Positions 59,601 through 64,000 of a stretch of 64,000 bases of DNA are shown in pieces (position 1 is the stretch's first letter; each line of letters opens with the position of its first letter). The translations under genes and the position numbers were made by a program. Under the pieces are notes generated by a model. It ran no database searches. It was not told the origin of the DNA and saw only the letters and a program-made list of their open reading frames with translations. The stretch is from Drosophila miranda (Eukaryota; Arthropoda; Insecta; Diptera; Drosophilidae), in assembly GCF_003369915.1 (NCBI RefSeq), contig NC_046676.1:18458001-18522000 (forward strand). The letters are read 5' to 3'.

Positions 59601-62600
59601 AGTCGCAGAACGCAGAAAAACACTGGTGGCCAAAATAGAAGAGCAGGCCAGAGGGATTACCAATAAAGGTATCGAAGGAACCGAGCCAAAAACGCAATTC
59701 TCGGAATGCAAAATTCTCTGTAAGCCAAAGTCAAAGACAAAGAGCGGAATAAATAGAAATAAATAGAAGGTGAACAAATTCACACTCTGCCCGCAGACTC
59801 GGGTCTTGGCCCCATTCCATTCCATTCCATTCAGTTGCTCGCCCTGTGGCTGAAAGCTGGAAACACTTTGAAAAAATATTGCAATTAAGCAGAAAATATG
59901 GTCTTAAACTAGTTTTGCCACATTTGCGCTGAAACCGAAACGAGCGAGGCACCTGACAAACTAAACTGAACCAACAAAGCCACCACAGATGGGACATCTG
60001 CTAAAAACAAGCCTAAACAAAAGCAGAAAAGTACCTAAAAAGTGTGCAAATATTCACTTGAGAAAACTTGAGGCGTAGATATGGATAGAAGAAAGCTACT
60101 GTATAAGCTTTGAAATGAGCTATGAAAACAACAATATCATTATCTGGAGAACTTGCTATGCAAATTTATAGAAAACGATTGAATCGAAGTCTTTATTTTA
60201 CAAAGTTTGCTCCAAGAATGTGCTCCATTCCTATTGTAGGTTCATATGGGCATTTCCATGGTCTCTTGTTTCATGTTTTCCTTTACTATGTACTCCCATA
60301 AGAAAGATACAAGTTTTTACTAAAAGTCTCTCCAACATATTGAACTATCTAATCGAAATCCCATCCAATTTTGTATATTTTTGTCCCGTGCGATGGCCTT
60401 GGTTTTTTGCAAAAATATCTGAAACGCATAGCTGCCAGATATCGACCCTAGCACCAATTATAGGGCTAATCCTAAAGCTACTTTATAATGGAGAAATATT
60501 TTTCCAATGAGTACAAATGAAGAGGGCAAAGTTCTCTCCCATTGGGGTTTCTCGACCACTCATATATCATCCATCCAATGGCAACTATCAGGAGCTGCGA
60601 ATCTAATCGATTTGCGTTGGCTCGAACATATTGTTCATAGCTGAACATTCATTAGGCGTGACATAATATTTGATAGAAACGAAGACGGAAGTAGAAGACT
60701 ATCCAGCAATTCAGGGGTAGTAAAAGTTATTAACGGAAGAACATATTTTATTTTTGTATATTTGCAGCGGCAGTTAAAGTTTGCCCGAAAATCAGTAAAC
60801 CATCGAAGTGACAGTGCAGTGCAGTGCAGTGCAAGGGGGAAGTCCATACTTATAGAAAATGCCGACCGCAGAAGGGTGGCCCACGCGGCATCGGTGGTGC
60901 GGGGTAGTCCAGAAAGAACAGCTACAAAAACAAGAGGAATATGCCGAGCAAAGTAGAACAAAGGGGAAGTTCGAGCTGGGGGGACCGACAGAGCGACACA
61001 GCAATAAAATTCAAATGAAACTTCGCTGGAAACCCTACAAGAAATATGACCCTAATACAAATGTGTACGAGTGTGTGTGTTTGCCCCACGCACACAATAC
61101 ACACAATCAACCCTCCACGCAGAGAGGGGAGAGAGTGAGAGAGAAGCCCGAATTCCGATCAAAAGTGCAGTTCGGGGTTCCACAAAAACAGCCCCCGAAT
61201 CGGAGAGACAAAGGTGAAATTGTCAATGACAATTGCATGCTCGAGTTCGCATTGGGTTCGGTTTTGGGTTCGGTTTTGGGTTCGGTTTTGGGTTCGGGAT
61301 CCTAAATAATTGATAAGGCAGCCCCTGAAATACGGACTGCATTCCGAAATTCCACTCGAGTGCGTTTATCTATGCGTCTGTTTTTGTGTGCAGATTGCAC
61401 GATGCGTGCCCCAGATAGTGGCCACATCGTGTCCATAGTTTGATGAATTTCGAATGCTGATATGAGGCAAGAACTGGTATGCTTCGTGCTACAGCACTTC
61501 TCTTCCTCAAATCTCGACTTAGCATAAATATTTCTACAGTACACAAATAAATGTGCCAGCTTTGCAAAAAAAGAGCTCCGAATTGTGGCTGTTCGAAGCG
61601 AAGGCACGTCCAACCCCAGCAAAAGACATTTGAGCCAGCTAGAAAAGAGTACAGCTGAAAATGAGACAAGAACGGAAGACTAGCTTCAAGATACGAAGAT
61701 TTAGACACCCTTAAATATACATTTTCATAGGGAGTTCTATTGATTCTATTGAAATGATCCGATCTTATGATCTTTCTAAGCATACATACTCGTACTGGAT
61801 GCAGAGATATTATATCTACAAAGACCTGAAGACGCAGTCCTTTCGTTGCAAAAATCGTGTCAAAATTGTAATACTTTCTGCCAGGGTATAGTAAATATAT
61901 AGTATCTCAACCAGCAGCAAACGGAGAACTGGAGCAACAAGCTGCTGTCGGCAATGGCGGTGGCGATGACGTCGGGTCAGGCCGGGCCAACAAAAGCCAG
62001 AGCAACAGCAACAGCAACAGCCAGCAGCAGCAGGCCACCACCACCAGTCGACATTACCAATAAAATCAACCAAAAAAAGAGCGGAAAATGCAGCCAACAA
62101 GAAGGCATTGACACAAAAGTTTTGGTTTACGGGCAAAAGGTGAAGACTGCCCCCCGCCTCCCATAGAAAGTGCAGCAGATAATGCAAAGCATCGACCCAG
62201 ATCGTACTGGACGGGGTTAGAAATCAACTCCAAAAAGGAGCTAGTTGAGCAATGTGGCAATACGATATGAAAACGTAACCACAGCTGGAGACTAAGCGGC
62301 TTAATGAAGAAATCTGGCTGGAAATGCTGAACACATTACTCACTTCCCCATGAGCAATGGATGTTTCGGATCGGATCAGCGAAGACCACACATAGTGAGA
62401 ATTAACGCCTGAACTGAACTGATGATAAAGACACGTAAAGTGCCTTCACTAATGCACTCGGATCTACTGCCATAACAGTTCATAAAAACACTTACCCACA
62501 CAGCCGAGAAACAGCGGAGAGCAAACATAAAAGAACAAAGGGGAAGTACGAGTTTATACGGCATAACCACGCCGTAAGACGATATCATGGCGGCCCTCAG

Positions 62601-64000
62601 AGCGGCTCGGTTCCGAGTGTAATAAACCACCAGGAGAGTGCCAGGCATTTGACAAATTAGTCGGTCATTTGGGAATTTCAGATGCATTAGAGGTACAAGA
62701 GGTGCAACAGTGGAGACGAGAGGAGAGTGCACACACACACCATCATGCGTGCCGTCAATTCTATGTATTTTCTTTGTGCCCCTCTCTCTCTCGTTCCTAC
62801 CTTTAAGCCACCCAACAAAACAAACAAATTGCTTTTACAGCCCGCCTCTTGTAAGCCCTTCTTTCTTTTGCACTCAATTGTTTCACGTCCATGATGTTGG
62901 GGATGGCGTTGGGTGACTGCAGAATTAATTATTAATTGGATTTAACGCAATTTAAGCAATGAGTGCGAGTGCGTTCCCCAAATTAAGATCAAAACACATG
63001 CAATGTAGGTAGCAATCGACATAAAAATACTTCGACTACTGTAACTGTAGCAGAGAGTAGAATCCTTGGCTATCGAGTGGACATCACGTGTAGTACTCAA
63101 CGTCGTTTCTTCTGCTGCAACTAGTACTTAAACCATGTCAGTGCCTACAATCTCCAAGGGCACTTATGAGGCAATCCAACGTTTGTTCTTTTGCTGTTTT
63201 CTATTCTCACCTTTGTGTTTGGTTTGCGTAAATTGCATTTTACGCAGGCCCAAAGCTAAGAACGGGGCCCCATACGGATTACCTCAAAGTGCAATTGTCT
63301 GTGAGGAATATTGTCCACAAAAGTGGCCTGACATCGTTACCAGTAGCTGTCCCATCTTTCATGTTCGCCGTGGCCGCGGCTCCGCTGTGTTAATTTGGTG
63401 CTCGGCCGAACGTGCCGTCACAAAAGCTTGGAAAACGCAGCTGAAGTTGCAGCAGCCGGGGCAGCCACTGCGGCGGCGGCTTCAAAGAGTGGGCCCAATC
63501 CGGGAGTCGAGCTCAAAACGGCTGACAGTGCATTTCCGCTAGCTCTCCGATGACGTTTCCGTGAGGCATGCCGCATGCCGCATGCGCATGCGCACGCTCA
63601 CGCACACGCACAAAAGTCACCTTGGGGACACCGTTGGACTTATTTCGATTGCCTCCGAAAACGGCATTTAAACAAATTAGAAACTTTTGTGGCCGCAAAT
63701 TGGGGCTGCTCTTGTGCCTGTCATTCAACCGGAAACTCAAAATTTGGTGCCCCACAACGGGGCAAACAAAACAAAAGAGAGAGACAAGTCCCACATCATT
63801 CATGGGAGTGCGTTTCGTTGAAGCAAATGAAGCGCGAAATTCAAACAAATCGCTTGAGGGGAAGGAGTACGACAACACACACACCTACTCTAAGATGGAG
63901 GGGATTCTGTTTTGGAGACAGATCTGATTCCGCTACCAAAGCACTTAAATGTTTTCTATTATTATAGCTCTTTCCTGAACAAAAAAAAACTTATTGTAAA
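56611..64000. other. Apparent gene-free region downstream of shg
   Basis: Both strands were scanned. The longest frames (for example 63135-63542 plus and 61816-62187 minus) show no family motif, coding-like composition or splice partners. It has low-complexity stretches: CA and CTCT runs near 58130-58270, a TGCAG repeat near 60810-60832, and a 14-base repeat at about 61250-61300. It may be regulatory sequence of shg or an intron of a gene extending beyond the window. Confidence 0.45.
61250..61300. repeat. Short tandem repeat, TTGGGTTCGGTT units
   Basis: Three to four head-to-tail units of 14 bases reading TTTTGGGTTCGGTT, in otherwise unique non-coding sequence. Confidence 0.9.

Noticed and set aside
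60859-61305. 148-residue plus-strand frame ending in Gly-Ser-Val-Leu repeats
   Set aside because: The repeats come from the 14-base tandem repeat. The rest has no homology that I recognise.
63135-63542. 135-residue plus-strand frame with a hydrophobic segment
   Set aside because: No family resemblance, basic degenerate tail and no promoter or splice evidence. It could be revisited with transcript data.

Overview
The window is nuclear DNA of a fruit fly (genus Drosophila). It holds intron-containing genes with short GT-AG introns, AT-rich spacers and DINE-1-type repeats. The genes match a block that I recall from around band 57B of D. melanogaster chromosome 2R: trehalase, the Cht gut-chitinase cluster, mRpL54, cpa and shotgun. 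The DE-cadherin protein differs from the melanogaster one at scattered positions, and the DINE-1-like repeats look young. I therefore favour a non-melanogaster species, possibly of the obscura group, but this is inference. All exon joins below were made by eye from splice sites and reading phase.

Layout. 1-9.6 kb (minus strand) is the 5' part of a two-pore-domain (K2P) potassium channel. It has two alternative N-terminal halves, each with its own first membrane helix and pore loop, that splice in the same phase onto a shared exon running off the left edge. Two ~1.1 kb DINE-1-like elements in opposite orientation bracket the distal half. 10.3-10.9 kb holds a UAS-domain (FAF1-like) gene or remnant. 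11.7-14.0 kb is Rbpn-5, a coiled-coil/FYVE Rab5 effector. 14.9-25.7 kb (minus) is Treh, with a secreted start, a cytosolic alternative start about 7.3 kb upstream, and an alternative 3' exon that would add a membrane anchor. 29.3-31.3 kb is a DM9-repeat protein (CG10527-like).

32.1-42.2 kb is a cluster of five glycoside-hydrolase-18 genes. Three are normal group IV chitinases (Cht9, Cht4-like, and Cht8-like on the minus strand). The other two are tandem, recently duplicated chitinase-like genes whose catalytic glutamate is replaced by arginine. 42.5-44.0 kb is a divergent pair of mitochondrial genes (mRpL54 and a COA1-family gene). 45.0-46.1 kb (minus) is cpa, the F-actin capping protein alpha subunit. 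46.6-48.96 kb is an AT-rich array of imperfect ~0.66 kb repeats, related to a single block just upstream of Rbpn-5. 49.8-55.5 kb is shotgun (DE-cadherin). 56.6-64 kb shows no supportable gene.

Common themes are sugar and chitin handling in gut-type tissue (Treh and the Cht cluster, with TATA boxes and GATA motifs in front of chitinase genes), mitochondrial function, and actin/adherens-junction components (cpa, shg). The observations I rate highest are the swappable half-pore of the K2P gene, the pair of catalytically dead chitinase-like genes, and the alternative N- and C-termini of Treh.
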